A stretch of DNA of 64,000 nt from Aeromonas dhakensis (GCF_000820305.1 NZ_CDBH01000015.1:62001-126000), one strand, 5' to 3'; shown: positions 17,815-28,497, counted from the first letter of the stretch. Notes: a model not told the origin generated them from the sequence alone. Numbers and translations are program-made.

Positions 17815-20800
17815 TCAAGGGTGCTGGACGATCAGGCTGTGCTGATCCAGCATGCTCTGCAGGATGTCGTGGGACGAGGTGCCGCCAAGCTGCCAGCTGC
17901 TCAAGTCCACCCCCTTCAGGGTGATCTGCTGGGTCACCTGGCCATCCCCCGCCGGCGACACAGAGAGGTTCACATCGCTCAGGCCGTTGCTCGCGCTGGT
18001 CACCGACGCCTGCAGATGGCCCAGCAGGCCGTCCACGCTACTGTCGGTCACCCCCTTGAGCAGGTCCGCCAGATCGATCCTGTCACCCGCCTGCGGGCTG
18101 AAATCGGTGATGGTGTCGATGGCGGGCTGGCCTGCGCTCCCCGCATCCCCCTGCTGCCAGACGAAGAGATCGCTGCCGGCGCCGCCGGTCAGGATGTCAT
18201 CGCCCTTACCGCCCAGCAGGCGATCATCCCCCGCGCTGCCAAACAGCCAATCCCCCTGATCCGACCCCGTCAGCGTATGACCGGCCTGGGTATGGATGGT
18301 CACGGTATCGAGGGGGGAGCTGATGGTAGTGCCCCCCAGACTCGACTCTGCGCTCAGTCCCAGCACATGGTCTCCCGCCGTCAGGCCGTCCAGATAAAGC
18401 GGCAGCGAGTGGCCACCCGGAATGAGCCAGTCACCGTTGCTATCGGCATGGCCGACCTGCTGCCCCAGTTCATCCAGCACCTGGGCCCCCGCCAGACCAC
18501 TGATGCGCAGCGACAGCTCGCCCGGTGCCGGATTGACCACGCTGGCGGTCAGATTGAGCGGCACCATAGCCCCCTGCAGGGCATGGAGCTCGTGGGGCCC
18601 CACCGTCAGGCTCGGCAGATCCGGTTCGGCCGTCACCGTGATGATCACTTGATCGGTGTCGCTCAAGGGCCCGCCCGCACCGCTGTTGCCCTGATCCGAG
18701 GTGGTGATGGTGAGGTTGTCCTCACCCCAGAAATCCCTGGCCGGTTCATAGTGCAGGTTGCCGGCCAGCAGCTGGTTGAGATCGGCAAGCGACCCCACCA
18801 GGGTCATCTCGTTGCTGCCCGCCCCCTGTACCGAGACCGCGCCCGCCGCTCCCAGCAGGGTCAGCACCCCGTGCTCGACCCGCAGTACCATGGCCATGGG
18901 CGCACTGCCGGCATCCACATCCTTCACGCTGATGCCGGATAGCGACAGAGAGCTATCCTCTTTCACCGTCATGCTGCCCGGCAGCTGATTGACCGGCGCA
19001 TCGTTGACCGCCAGCACCTCGATGGGCACTACGTCGGTGTCGCTCAAGGGGCCGCCGCTGCCGGTGTTGCCGCGATCATCGGTCACCATGGTGAGCCGAT
19101 CCTGGCCGTTGAAGTCCTGCTCACCCAGATAGGTCACGCCGCCCGCCAACAATGCATTGATGGCATCGAGCGGCCCGCTCAGCACCAGGGTTCCCGTACC
19201 GTTGCCGGTCAGGGTCACGCCGCTGCCATCCGCCAGGGTGAGGGTGCCGTGCTCCACCGAGAGGCGTACCTCTATGGTGCTGTTGCCCGCATCCACGTCT
19301 TTGACCTGCAGACCGTCAATGCGATAGGGCACATCCTCTTCGGCCACCAGCGGCGTCGTGGGCAAAATGTTCTCGGGCGCGTCGTTGACCGCCGCTATGG
19401 TGACATCGATGCTGCCATTCACCTCTGGTCCCAGCGCGCCGTTGTCCAGGCTCTGGGCGATCACCTCGAGGCTCAGGGTGCCATTGACGTCGTTGGTCAC
19501 CAGCAGCAGGCTCGCCAGGTTGCCGCCCACCGTGGTCACCTGCCAGTCGCCGTTCGGCAGTCTGATGGCCTCACCGGCCACCCCGTCAGGCAGGGCGATG
19601 GCGGCCCCCTCCGGCACGTTGCGAATGGTCACCCGCACCTGCTCGGCGCCATTTTCATGCACATTGCTCGCACTGCCGCCGGTGGCCTGGGTATCGCGGG
19701 TCTCCAGCCCCAGATTGAGCAGGATCCTGTCGCCCTCCACCCCGCTGGCGGTGGGCACCAGATCGCTGATGAGCGCATCCCCCACCGGATTGACGGTCAC
19801 GGTGAAGCTACCGCTGGTTTCGAGCGGCAAGGTCAACCCCTGGTCGAGGGTAAAGGCGCTCAGGGTGAGATCCACGGTGCCGCTGAAATCAGCCGGCGGG
19901 ATCAGGATCAGCTTGGCAAAATCGGTGCCTACCGGTACCTGCCAGACACCGCCCCCATTGTTGACCGCCGGGGCCGAGAGGGTGAAACCGTCCGGCACTC
20001 CTTTTATCTGCAGCGCCACTATCTGCTCGGAGCCATCGGTGTCGATGAGGGCAGCCCCGAGGCCCGCCAGGCTGATGGCGCCATCCTCGTCGCCCGCCAC
20101 ATCGTGCAGCGTGAGCACGGCCGGATCGTTGACCGGTCGCACCTCAAAGCCGACCTGCCCGCTCCAGCTGCCGCGATCCGTACCCGTGGTGGCGGTGTCG
20201 AGAATATCCACCGTCACGTCGAGCGGCACCTGACCGCTGAAGTGCTCTTTGGGCACGAACACCAGATCCTTGAGATCCGCCGGGTCGTTCACCGTGAGGG
20301 TGGAGACCGGCTGGCCGTGCTTGTCGAGGAAGTGACCATATTGGGGATCCACGGTCACGACCACCCGTTCCACCGTTTCCAGACCGCCGTTGGCGACCGA
20401 GGGGCTGATATCGGCCAGTTTCACCGACAGATCGAGGTGGGTCTCGGTGTCTTCCAGGTTGTCCGGCTGGCCGTCGCCGTTCATATCCTTCACGTTCAGT
20501 TGCAGCTCGGGCAGGCCATCCGCCCCGCCATTGATGTCCACCTCCGGGGTGATGGAGAGGGTGATCTCTTTCTCTACCATCCTGGTGTCACCGCTGACAG
20601 TGTCGGTGTTGACCAGACGCACCTTGAAGCCCAGGCCGTCGCCGGCGTAATCCTCAGGCAAAGTCAGGGTGAGCCGGTCGAGATCACCGAGGCCACCCGG
20701 CAACTTGATCAGGTACTCGCCGTTGACGAAGTCGAAGGTGAGCCCCTGCACATTGACGCCGGCGGGCAGTCCGGTGATGACGATGCTGAGCTCGTCGTCA

Positions 20801-23800
20801 CCGCTGTCTGCCGTGCCCAGGGTCACCATCTGCTTGAGCTGACTGCCGAAATTGACGCTCTGATCCTCCACCCCTGTGATGGGGGCACTGTTGTCGAAAT
20901 CGACGTCGGCGGCCACCTGGCCCGAGTGGGTCGCGCCATTAAAGTCGGCGCTGGCGGTGAGCTCCCGATAGGCCGGTGCGCTCACATCCCCCTCGTTGTT
21001 GTCACCAAGGTCGATCACCCTGGCGCTGACCTTGAAGGTGACGGTGCCGGTGAAGCCATCCGGCGAGCGCAGGGCATAGCTGCCGAGGGCGTCGTGGGGG
21101 ATGGTCCAGTTGCCCTGACCGTCGTTGATCCCGCCCACCACCACGAAGCCCGGCGGCAGGTCGCTGATCACCAGATAATCGATGGTCTCGACGCTGCTGG
21201 GGTCCAGATCCTCGAACACGAAGACGCCGTCCAGCGGGATGTCGTGCCCGTCCGGACTCTCCAGCTGACCGTGCTGCACCAGGTTGCCATCGGGCTCCAC
21301 CACCGCCTGGATATCCAGATGCAGGGTGCCGTCGATCACCTTCTGGGCGGTGGCGCTGGAGTCCACATCCACCTGCGTCACCGTGACATGGCTCTGGAGT
21401 GTGGTGTTCTTGTCGCTGTCTTCGGGCCCTTTCACCAGCAACTGGCCACCGCCGAGCAGGCTCTGCAGCTCGCCGTCGCTCAACTCCACGGCGCCGCCGC
21501 TCACGGTCAGCTGGGTCTCGACCCCGCCCACGCGGATCCAGACTTCATACCCAGGCTCGATACCGGAGAGGCCGAGGTGCGTCACCTGCTCGGCGCCGTC
21601 GGTCAGGTCAGGCTGCCAGTCGAGGACGGTGAATTGATCCTCCAGGCCATGGCTGGTCTTGGCGTAGTCGGTGGCGTCGATGGCCGGCTCCACCTTGATG
21701 GTGAGCGGCACCTCGAAACTCTTGCTGTCGCCGTCGTTCTCGGTCACCACAACATGACCGATGAGGTGCAGATCGGCGGTGCTGTTGGCCGGCGGCTGGA
21801 TCTGCAGGTTGCCAAGGCTCGACACATCCACCTGATAGAGGGGGTTGCCCTTGCCGTCTAGCCCGGCGAAGGTGAGGGTCAGCGCCTTGCCATTACCGTC
21901 GAACACCTTGGCCCCTGCCGGCAGCCCTTCCAGCACCAGGTTCAAGGTTTCCGAGTGATCCAGCGGGGTGTCGGTCCACTCCCCGGAGGTGAGCTTGAAG
22001 TCCAGCGGTGCCCGACCATCCTCCTGGATGGTGATGGTGTAGCCGTTGCCATCCTGGCTCCAGCCGGAGGTATTGAGGTCGAAATGGGGCTCGTCCACCA
22101 CCCCCACCAGATCCACATGCAGGGTCTGGGCGCCGGTCTCCTTCTCGTTCACCACGGTATGGGGCTGGCCATTGGCATCGGTCAGGGTGGCCGTGTCCTT
22201 CACTACCCCCTTGATGGTGAGATCGAAGTCGACGTTGCTGTTTTTTGGCGGCAGCAGCTTGAGGTCATTGATGCGATCGAAGGGCACCTCGTAGTAACCG
22301 TTGGCATCCAGGGTGACCGCCACCCCGCCGAGCCACAGGGTCGCCCCGGCAGGCAGGCCGCCGATGCGCACGAACAGCTGCTCGGAGCCATCTGTGGTGT
22401 CCCCCAGGTGGGCCAGACCAATCTTGCTGCCCAGATCGATCAGGGTGTCCTCCTTGCCCTGAATGTCGCGCACGGTCAGCTTGGCATCATCCGCCAGCGG
22501 ATTGACGTTGATCACCAGCTCGATGGCATCCCCAAACACCTTGTTCTGGCCGCTGGCGACCGGCGCCTTCTCGGTACTGACCGGGGTGATGGAGAGCTTG
22601 ATGTCGCCGCTGAAATCCTTGGCAGGGACCACGCTCACCTTGTTGATGTTGCCGGCCGAGACGCTGTAGAGGCCGCTGGCGTTTGGCTTGAGCTCGGCCC
22701 CGTTGAGCATGAGGGTGCCCTGACCTGCCTCCCACCGGATCTGGTAGCTCAGGGTCTCTGAGCCATCCGTATCGGTGAGGCCCGCCTGCACATTGAGCCT
22801 GATGCCGCTGCTGTCCTCATGGGTGTCGTAGTGCTGGCTGGTATGGTCGGTATCCCACAGCGGCTTGTCGGCCACGCCGCGTACCGTGATGGCGAGATCG
22901 CCGGTGACCGGCGCAGGGGCATCCCCCTCGGCCACCCCCACCTGCAATTGCACCTGGAAGTGCAGCGGCTGGCCCTGATTGCTCCAGCTGGACCAGTCGG
23001 CCGCCGGCACAAAGGTCACCCCCTGGGTGCGGTAGTGCACGTTATCGCTGGTGACCATGGCCTCGGGCGGCACGATAAACCACTTGCCATCGGCCGTGGT
23101 GGTGAGCGCCACTCCGTTGTAATAGAAGCTGCCGTGGGTATTGGCGGGTGCCTGAACAAGGAGCTGCTCCACATGCTCGCCCCGGTCGAAATCGCCGATG
23201 TCGAGCTGCATCTGGATGGGGATACCGGCGCTCGGATCCTGCGCCCCCTGATCTTCGTTGCCCAGGGCCGCAGTGACGGTAAAGCTCACCGGCTCATCCT
23301 GCAGATGGAGAGTCAGGGTGCTGTCGGCACGGTCACCGTCGCCATCCACCAGATGGGCGGTGATGACCTGGCTCAGCTGTGCATTGTCGTGATCAAACCC
23401 GGCCGCCGGGGTGAAACAGTAGCTGCCATCGGCCGAAATGGTGAGAGAGCCCATCACCTGCTTGCCATCCGGGCTCATCACCTCCTGAGTGAGGGAGTCA
23501 TTGACGGCATGGGTCTGGCCGTTGATGGTGATCGACTCGACCCGGGCACCATCGGCGCCTTCGTTGGCTGCCGGCAGCAGATCGCCGCTGACGGGGGAAC
23601 TCCCCTCGTTCAGGGTATGCGCCAGCACGGTACCGATGGGCATGTCATCCTCTACCGTCACGGTCACGCTCACATTGGGGCTGCGATCGCCATCGTGATC
23701 GGTGACAAAGAGCGGCACCTCGATGGCAAGATCATCTTTACCCTGCACGCCGTGATCGAGCAGCCCCACCAGATAGACGCTGTAGCTGCCGGTGACGTCT

Positions 23801-26800
23801 AGGTGAACCCAGAAGACCGGTTTGCCACCCTCTGCCGTGGCCAGATACCAGCCCGGGCTGTGGGCCGCCAGGATCACCTCCTTGCCACCCGAGGTGAGGT
23901 GGTTTGCCTGATTGAAGGCCGCCACGTCAAGCTCGAGGGAGGCGACCCGATCCGAGCCAGCGCTGATGGTCACCTTGCCGCTGGCCACCTCGCCCTGATC
24001 CGCCGGCGTGGTGCCCGGATGCTGGCTGGCGGAGCCATCGAGGGCAGACTCCTTCACCTCGACCGCGTCGATGGCCGAGATGAGAGGAGCCGCGCCGTCC
24101 GTCACCCTGATGGTGGCAGACCCCTGGCTCTGGCTGCCATCGCTGTCGGTGACCTGCACCGGCAGTGTCAGCTCAAGCTGGTCATCAGCGCCGTGATCCA
24201 GGTTGGTATGCACCGTCACCTGATAGTCGAGGGTCGCAGTGGTGTGAGCGCCGATAGTCGCCGGCACCTGCACCAGGGTCACCGTCATCACCACCAGCCC
24301 GCCGGCCGTGACAGCCTGGAAACTATGGCCGTCGCTGCCCACCGCCTGCCAGGTCAAGGCTTCGCCATTATGGGTGATGGGGTTGCCATTGGCATCCACT
24401 GCCTGGCCCGCCAAGGTCAGACGCACATCGACCACTGGGTCGGAGTCGGCGGTGATGGTGATCTTGCCGGTGGCCTGCTGATCGTCCGCACTCTGGTTAT
24501 TGGCGGCGCCATCGAAGCGCCCTTCACCGAGGGTCACGCCGGTAAGCGTCAGCGTCGGTTTCTCCCCCTCACCAATCCAGATGGTGAGGGTGCCACTGGT
24601 GCTGTCGTTGTTGCCGCCCGCCTTGTCGTAGTCGTTGACGATCACCTTGATGGGCAGCTCGGTCACGGCGTTGGCGCCCTGATGGAGCCCCTGATAGAGG
24701 GTCACCTGATAGTCAAAGCCGTTCTTGCCCGCCTGATCCAGCGTGCCGACCAGCCGCACCTCAAACACCTCGACCCGCTGGCCATCCACCATCACGAAGC
24801 CCTTGAGCAGCTGGCTGCCCGGGATCTTCGGATCCCCATCCACCAGCTGATACTGCACCGGCTGACCGAGCGCGGTGAGCGCCGGCTGCTGGCCGGCATC
24901 GGCAAAGGCCACTTCGACCACCCGATCCGACCCTGCCTGCACATCGAAATGGCCGGTCTGGCTCAGGCTGTTGCTGCCGGTGAGATCCCCTTCATTCAGG
25001 GTGACGCCGCTGCCTGCCACAAAGGTGGGGGCGCGGCCATCGTGAATGGTGAGCGGCAGCGTGGTGCCGATCTCGTCGCCATCCTGGTCGGCCAGCGTCA
25101 CCGCCAGCGGCAACGAGAGGGCATCGCTCCCCAGATGATCCAGCTCACCCGCGAGGATGACCCTGGCGCTTACGCTCCAGTTGCCGCTTTGCTCGACCAG
25201 GCTCAACTCGGCGCGCAGGATCTCGCGTCCATCCGCCGTGATGCCCACCAGCTGGCCATCGGCCGCGAGGGAGAAGCTTACCGGACTACCCTGGCTGGTG
25301 AGCCCGGTCAGGGTGCGCTGGATGGTGGCAATGTCAAAACCGAGGGAGGCAGGATCGAGTGCATCGCTGCCATGGGTCACCACGAAACTCATGGTGCTGA
25401 CCGCTGCCGCCTCCCCTTGCGCCATCTCGGTGATGGCGGTGCCGGTGGCGGCGGAGATGGTCGGATTAGCACCATCGCCTACCGCCACCGTGATGGTTGT
25501 GGCCACCTTGTCACCGTCGCTGTCGGTCAGGGTCAGCCCCGCCGTCAGCAGTGCATCCGCACAGCCCTGATCCAGCGGCTGATGGAGGGTAAAGCTGTAC
25601 TTGCCGTCGTTCCCCAGAGCCAGGGTAAAGACCAGCTCGCCATCTGGGGTACGCCCCTCGATAAGGTGATCGGCCACCGTGACCGTGACGCTCTGCTGGC
25701 CCGAGCTGAGCCCCTGCAGGCCCGGCTGATTGACATCAAACACGATGCTCACCAGCGGGTCGCTGCCCGCCGTGATGGCAAGCTCGCCGCCAAGGGTCTG
25801 ACCCAGCTGCCAGTCGCTGTCCTCGGTGAGGGTCAGGGAAACAGGGTCAACCTGCGGTAAGGCGCCGTCGGTGATGGTGATGTTGAGGGTGCCGAGGTTG
25901 CTCCGATCGCCGTCAAAGTCGCGGCCCACCACCTGCAGCCCCAGATTGACGCTGTCGGTGGCCACCGGCTGATCCAGCACGCCGTCGAGTTCAAGATGGT
26001 ACTTGCCATCGAGATCCAGGGTGACGGTCAGAATGCCCTTGCCGTCTGCGTCCAGCAGGGTGATGAGGTTGCCGTTCACCTGATAGCTGGTCGGCTTGCC
26101 ACCGCTGGTGAGGCCCGCCAGAGCCGGCTGGCTCGCCTCAAAGCTGAGGGAGACCAGGCGATCGCTGCCCACCGTGACCGGCAGCTGACCATCGATGCTC
26201 TGCTGGCCCCCCTCTTGCAGCGAGATCCCCTTGTCCAGACCGAGGGCAGGATCGCGGCCGTCGTCGATAGTCAGGGTCAGGTTGGCACTGGTGGTGTCAC
26301 CATCAATCTCGCTGGCGCTCACCTGCAACCCCAGCGAGAGGCTGTCGCTGCTCTGATGATCGAGCGGACCTGTGAGGGTGACCACCACCCGGCCGCCCAC
26401 ATCGCTCCCCTGCTGGTCGGCCAGCAGTTGGGCGCGCAGTACTTCAACCCGCTGACCATTGCTACCCGGGTAGTAACCCAGCAGGGTACGATCATCGGCA
26501 AATTCGAAGGCAAGCGGATGACCATCGCTGGCAAGGCCTGCACTGTTGAGACTGGCCAGGGTGTCGCTCTGGTTGCTGAACACCAGCGAGTCGGCCAGCA
26601 GGGGATCGGCGGTGTGGCCGACCACGAAGCGGCTCTCCCCGACCACGGCGGCGCCGTTGGTAAAGTCATCCTCGGTGAGGGTAATGGCCGGGATCTCGAA
26701 GCTCGGCGGGTTGCTGTCCAGCAGAGTGATCACCAGCGGCGCTTTGACCAGATCACCGTCGCCATCGCGGTATTCGAGGTTGAACGGCAGACGCAGGGCA

Positions 26801-28497
26801 TCACCCTGAGTGTGATCCAGACTCTGGTGCCAGACGATGCGATAGCTGCCATCATTGCCAAGGGTCAGGCTAAAGACAGTGACGCCAGCGGCGCTGGCGG
26901 TCAGGGTCTGGCCACCCCAGACATAATCCAGTGCCACACCCTGACTGGTGAGTCCCAACCCCTCGAAAGCACTCTGGTCGGCGGCGAAGGTGACCTGCAG
27001 GTTGCCATCGATGCCGGCGCCGGTGTTGAGGCTGCCGGTCGCGCTGATCGGGCCATCGGCCAGTCCGGCTTCGGAGAGCGTGAGCGTGAGCGTGAGCGTC
27101 TCACTCTGACCGATCAGCGGCGCCCCGTCCAAGGCCGAGTTGCCTGCCAGATCGGTGACGCTGGCGCGCACCTCAAAAGATTGCGTGATGCCAGAGAGAT
27201 CAAGACCTGATACCTGCCAGCGGCCATCGGCCCCCACCAGTGCGGAGGTTGTGAGCAGCGCCTGCCCGTTGCTGCCAACCAAGGTGATGGTCACGCTCTG
27301 GCCTGCTTCCACATTGGTGGTGGTGCCGCTCAGGGTGGCATTGCCGTTGCCAAAGAGGGTGGCGGCGTCGAGATCATCGATATCGATGGCGGCCTGGGTA
27401 TCGACCTCGATGGTGAGGGTATCGCTGGCCCGGTTGCCGGCGATATCCACCGAATCGACCCGAAAATCATGCGCCCCGTCAGCCAGCGCATCGGGCAGCT
27501 GATATTGCCAGTTGCCGTTGCCATCGACGGTGAGAGTGGCGAGCACCTTGCCGCCAAGGGACAGGGTGACGGTGGCGCCGGGCTCCCCCTTGCCCTGCAG
27601 CAGCGGGGTATTGTCGCGGGTCAGATCATCGCTCTGGCTGACGCCAGTGTCGCTCTCATCGGCCAGATCCAGGGTGATGGTGGTGATGGTGTCGAGCAGG
27701 GTCTGGCCCAGATCGCTGGCGCGGTTGCCGGCGGCATCCTGGGTATCGGCCTGAATGATGAGGGGGCCGTCCACCAGCTTGCCGGTAAGATCGCCAAAAT
27801 TGGCCTCCCAGACCAAGCCGGGCAATACCACAGTAGTGACGGTGAGTCGGTTGCCATCCTGATCCAGCAGGGTAACGGTAACCGGCTGGCCAACCTCCAC
27901 ATCCTCCACAGTGCCGCGGATGATGACGCCAGTCGCCTCGTCGGCATTGATGATGTTGTCGTCGGTCTGCGGCTCGGTGATGGTGATGGCGGCAAACAGA
28001 TCACGCTCCCCCTCCAGCAACGGCTCGTCGGTCCGGGGCAAGTCGGCGTGATCCGTATCGAAACCGGCCTCGGCCAGGGTGGCATCATTGGTGCGATCGA
28101 CCACCACGAAGCCCCCCGAACTGGAGCCGGCCACGCCGCCGATGGTGCCGCCCGCCGCCGGGTTGCCGGCGGCGCTCGCCTCGAACTGGGCAGTGGGGTC
28201 GGTACCTGCGCGGATCGCTGCCTGCAGGGCGGCCAGCTCGCCGTCAGCCTCTGCTGCGGGATCGGCGGGCTGCGCGGTGGGCGCCGCCGCCTCACCAGCC
28301 GCAGTCCCCTCCTCCTGATGGGAGAGCTCGATGGCGTCGGTCAGCTGGTAGCTGCCTTCACCACTGAGGATCCGGTCGCCCGGTTGCAACAAGACGCCGG
28401 CCCTGGCGCGCACCACGGTGCCATCGTCATGAATGACGAAGACGGTTCCCTCCAATTGGGTCATGACGGTGGGTTTTTCGATACGCAGCTCTGCCAT
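17815..28497 (-). CDS. Giant type I-secreted adhesin with LapA-like retention module
   Basis: Predicted cell-surface adhesin of 3560 residues. ATG 28497 follows GGAGG at 5 nt. Residues 1-107 resemble the retention module that plugs the type I outer-membrane pore; a dialanine pair at 109-110 (SAAG) and a second at 114-115 (AAGG) sit where LapG-type periplasmic proteases cut, with TAAG also at 65-68. Then come three Ig-like domains (about 190-470), eight T1SS-143-type repeats ending in DG/GDxD blocks (about 475-1600), one VCBS-like unit, about ten further beta-rich units (motifs like GLPAG), and two cadherin-like units with NDAP and GGPLSDTD. The C-terminus has RTX nonapeptides and a type I secretion signal (DTITDFSPQAGDRIDLADLL). 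Only a single Cys was noticed, and there is no Sec signal. No secretion (TolC/HlyB/HlyD) or lapD/lapG gene lies in the window. The role in attachment or biofilm is inferred. Confidence 0.9.
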   Translation of the reverse strand: MAELRIEKPTVMTQLEGTVFVIHDDGTVVRARAGVLLQPGDRILSGEGSYQLTDAIELSHQEEGTAAGEAAAPTAQPADPAAEADGELAALQAAIRAGTDPTAQFEASAAGNPAAGGTIGGVAGSSSGGFVVVDRTNDATLAEAGFDTDHADLPRTDEPLLEGERDLFAAITITEPQTDDNIINADEATGVIIRGTVEDVEVGQPVTVTLLDQDGNRLTVTTVVLPGLVWEANFGDLTGKLVDGPLIIQADTQDAAGNRASDLGQTLLDTITTITLDLADESDTGVSQSDDLTRDNTPLLQGKGEPGATVTLSLGGKVLATLTVDGNGNWQYQLPDALADGAHDFRVDSVDIAGNRASDTLTIEVDTQAAIDIDDLDAATLFGNGNATLSGTTTNVEAGQSVTITLVGSNGQALLTTSALVGADGRWQVSGLDLSGITQSFEVRASVTDLAGNSALDGAPLIGQSETLTLTLTLSEAGLADGPISATGSLNTGAGIDGNLQVTFAADQSAFEGLGLTSQGVALDYVWGGQTLTASAAGVTVFSLTLGNDGSYRIVWHQSLDHTQGDALRLPFNLEYRDGDGDLVKAPLVITLLDSNPPSFEIPAITLTEDDFTNGAAVVGESRFVVGHTADPLLADSLVFSNQSDTLASLNSAGLASDGHPLAFEFADDRTLLGYYPGSNGQRVEVLRAQLLADQQGSDVGGRVVVTLTGPLDHQSSDSLSLGLQVSASEIDGDTTSANLTLTIDDGRDPALGLDKGISLQEGGQQSIDGQLPVTVGSDRLVSLSFEASQPALAGLTSGGKPTSYQVNGNLITLLDADGKGILTVTLDLDGKYHLELDGVLDQPVATDSVNLGLQVVGRDFDGDRSNLGTLNITITDGALPQVDPVSLTLTEDSDWQLGQTLGGELAITAGSDPLVSIVFDVNQPGLQGLSSGQQSVTVTVADHLIEGRTPDGELVFTLALGNDGKYSFTLHQPLDQGCADALLTAGLTLTDSDGDKVATTITVAVGDGANPTISAATGTAITEMAQGEAAAVSTMSFVVTHGSDALDPASLGFDIATIQRTLTGLTSQGSPVSFSLAADGQLVGITADGREILRAELSLVEQSGNWSVSARVILAGELDHLGSDALSLPLAVTLADQDGDEIGTTLPLTIHDGRAPTFVAGSGVTLNEGDLTGSNSLSQTGHFDVQAGSDRVVEVAFADAGQQPALTALGQPVQYQLVDGDPKIPGSQLLKGFVMVDGQRVEVFEVRLVGTLDQAGKNGFDYQVTLYQGLHQGANAVTELPIKVIVNDYDKAGGNNDSTSGTLTIWIGEGEKPTLTLTGVTLGEGRFDGAANNQSADDQQATGKITITADSDPVVDVRLTLAGQAVDANGNPITHNGEALTWQAVGSDGHSFQAVTAGGLVVMTVTLVQVPATIGAHTTATLDYQVTVHTNLDHGADDQLELTLPVQVTDSDGSQSQGSATIRVTDGAAPLISAIDAVEVKESALDGSASQHPGTTPADQGEVASGKVTISAGSDRVASLELDVAAFNQANHLTSGGKEVILAAHSPGWYLATAEGGKPVFWVHLDVTGSYSVYLVGLLDHGVQGKDDLAIEVPLFVTDHDGDRSPNVSVTVTVEDDMPIGTVLAHTLNEGSSPVSGDLLPAANEGADGARVESITINGQTHAVNDSLTQEVMSPDGKQVMGSLTISADGSYCFTPAAGFDHDNAQLSQVITAHLVDGDGDRADSTLTLHLQDEPVSFTVTAALGNEDQGAQDPSAGIPIQMQLDIGDFDRGEHVEQLLVQAPANTHGSFYYNGVALTTTADGKWFIVPPEAMVTSDNVHYRTQGVTFVPAADWSSWSNQGQPLHFQVQLQVGVAEGDAPAPVTGDLAITVRGVADKPLWDTDHTSQHYDTHEDSSGIRLNVQAGLTDTDGSETLSYQIRWEAGQGTLMLNGAELKPNASGLYSVSAGNINKVSVVPAKDFSGDIKLSITPVSTEKAPVASGQNKVFGDAIELVINVNPLADDAKLTVRDIQGKEDTLIDLGSKIGLAHLGDTTDGSEQLFVRIGGLPAGATLWLGGVAVTLDANGYYEVPFDRINDLKLLPPKNSNVDFDLTIKGVVKDTATLTDANGQPHTVVNEKETGAQTLHVDLVGVVDEPHFDLNTSGWSQDGNGYTITIQEDGRAPLDFKLTSGEWTDTPLDHSETLNLVLEGLPAGAKVFDGNGKALTLTFAGLDGKGNPLYQVDVSSLGNLQIQPPANSTADLHLIGHVVVTENDGDSKSFEVPLTIKVEPAIDATDYAKTSHGLEDQFTVLDWQPDLTDGAEQVTHLGLSGIEPGYEVWIRVGGVETQLTVSGGAVELSDGELQSLLGGGQLLVKGPEDSDKNTTLQSHVTVTQVDVDSSATAQKVIDGTLHLDIQAVVEPDGNLVQHGQLESPDGHDIPLDGVFVFEDLDPSSVETIDYLVISDLPPGFVVVGGINDGQGNWTIPHDALGSYALRSPDGFTGTVTFKVSARVIDLGDNNEGDVSAPAYRELTASADFNGATHSGQVAADVDFDNSAPITGVEDQSVNFGSQLKQMVTLGTADSGDDELSIVITGLPAGVNVQGLTFDFVNGEYLIKLPGGLGDLDRLTLTLPEDYAGDGLGFKVRLVNTDTVSGDTRMVEKEITLSITPEVDINGGADGLPELQLNVKDMNGDGQPDNLEDTETHLDLSVKLADISPSVANGGLETVERVVVTVDPQYGHFLDKHGQPVSTLTVNDPADLKDLVFVPKEHFSGQVPLDVTVDILDTATTGTDRGSWSGQVGFEVRPVNDPAVLTLHDVAGDEDGAISLAGLGAALIDTDGSEQIVALQIKGVPDGFTLSAPAVNNGGGVWQVPVGTDFAKLILIPPADFSGTVDLTLSAFTLDQGLTLPLETSGSFTVTVNPVGDALISDLVPTASGVEGDRILLNLGLETRDTQATGGSASNVHENGAEQVRVTIRNVPEGAAIALPDGVAGEAIRLPNGDWQVTTVGGNLASLLLVTNDVNGTLSLEVIAQSLDNGALGPEVNGSIDVTIAAVNDAPENILPTTPLVAEEDVPYRIDGLQVKDVDAGNSTIEVRLSVEHGTLTLADGSGVTLTGNGTGTLVLSGPLDAINALLAGGVTYLGEQDFNGQDRLTMVTDDRGNTGSGGPLSDTDVVPIEVLAVNDAPVNQLPGSMTVKEDSSLSLSGISVKDVDAGSAPMAMVLRVEHGVLTLLGAAGAVSVQGAGSNEMTLVGSLADLNQLLAGNLHYEPARDFWGEDNLTITTSDQGNSGAGGPLSDTDQVIITVTAEPDLPSLTVGPHELHALQGAMVPLNLTASVVNPAPGELSLRISGLAGAQVLDELGQQVGHADSNGDWLIPGGHSLPLYLDGLTAGDHVLGLSAESSLGGTTISSPLDTVTIHTQAGHTLTGSDQGDWLFGSAGDDRLLGGKGDDILTGGAGSDLFVWQQGDAGSAGQPAIDTITDFSPQAGDRIDLADLLKGVTDSSVDGLLGHLQASVTSASNGLSDVNLSVSPAGDGQVTQQITLKGVDLSSWQLGGTSSHDILQSMLDQHSLIVQHP
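18155..18275 (-). repeat. RTX calcium-binding nonapeptide repeats of the adhesin
   Basis: Successive GGxGxDxLx-type units (GSAGDDRLL, GGKGDDILT, GGAGSDLFV) precede the secretion signal. Such repeats bind calcium and fold after export. Confidence 0.85.
23600..27080 (-). repeat. Eight T1SS-143-like domain repeats in the adhesin
   Basis: Eight units of about 120-160 codons each begin with an acidic (L/V)xE(G/D/S) turn. They carry GSD-(R/P)-(V/L)-V, LDxxGxYxxxLxxxLDHxxxD and end in (D/E)DGDxxxxxxTIxDG. Units are divergent at DNA level, so recombination-driven copy change is less likely than in repeat-identical adhesins. Boundaries are approximate. Confidence 0.7.
27076..27099 (-). repeat. Four tandem GAGCGT hexamers in the adhesin gene
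   Basis: Four exact copies read in frame as an alternating Thr-Leu run. Copy-number change would alter the protein by two residues per step without frameshift. Confidence 0.7.

Noticed and set aside
19249..21861. Long open frame (870 codons) opposite the adhesin gene
   Set aside because: It is a shadow of GC-rich codon use on the other strand: no ribosome binding site, no domain, composition rich in His, Gly and Arg. The same holds for 23803-25860, 25996-27210 and the other antisense frames there.
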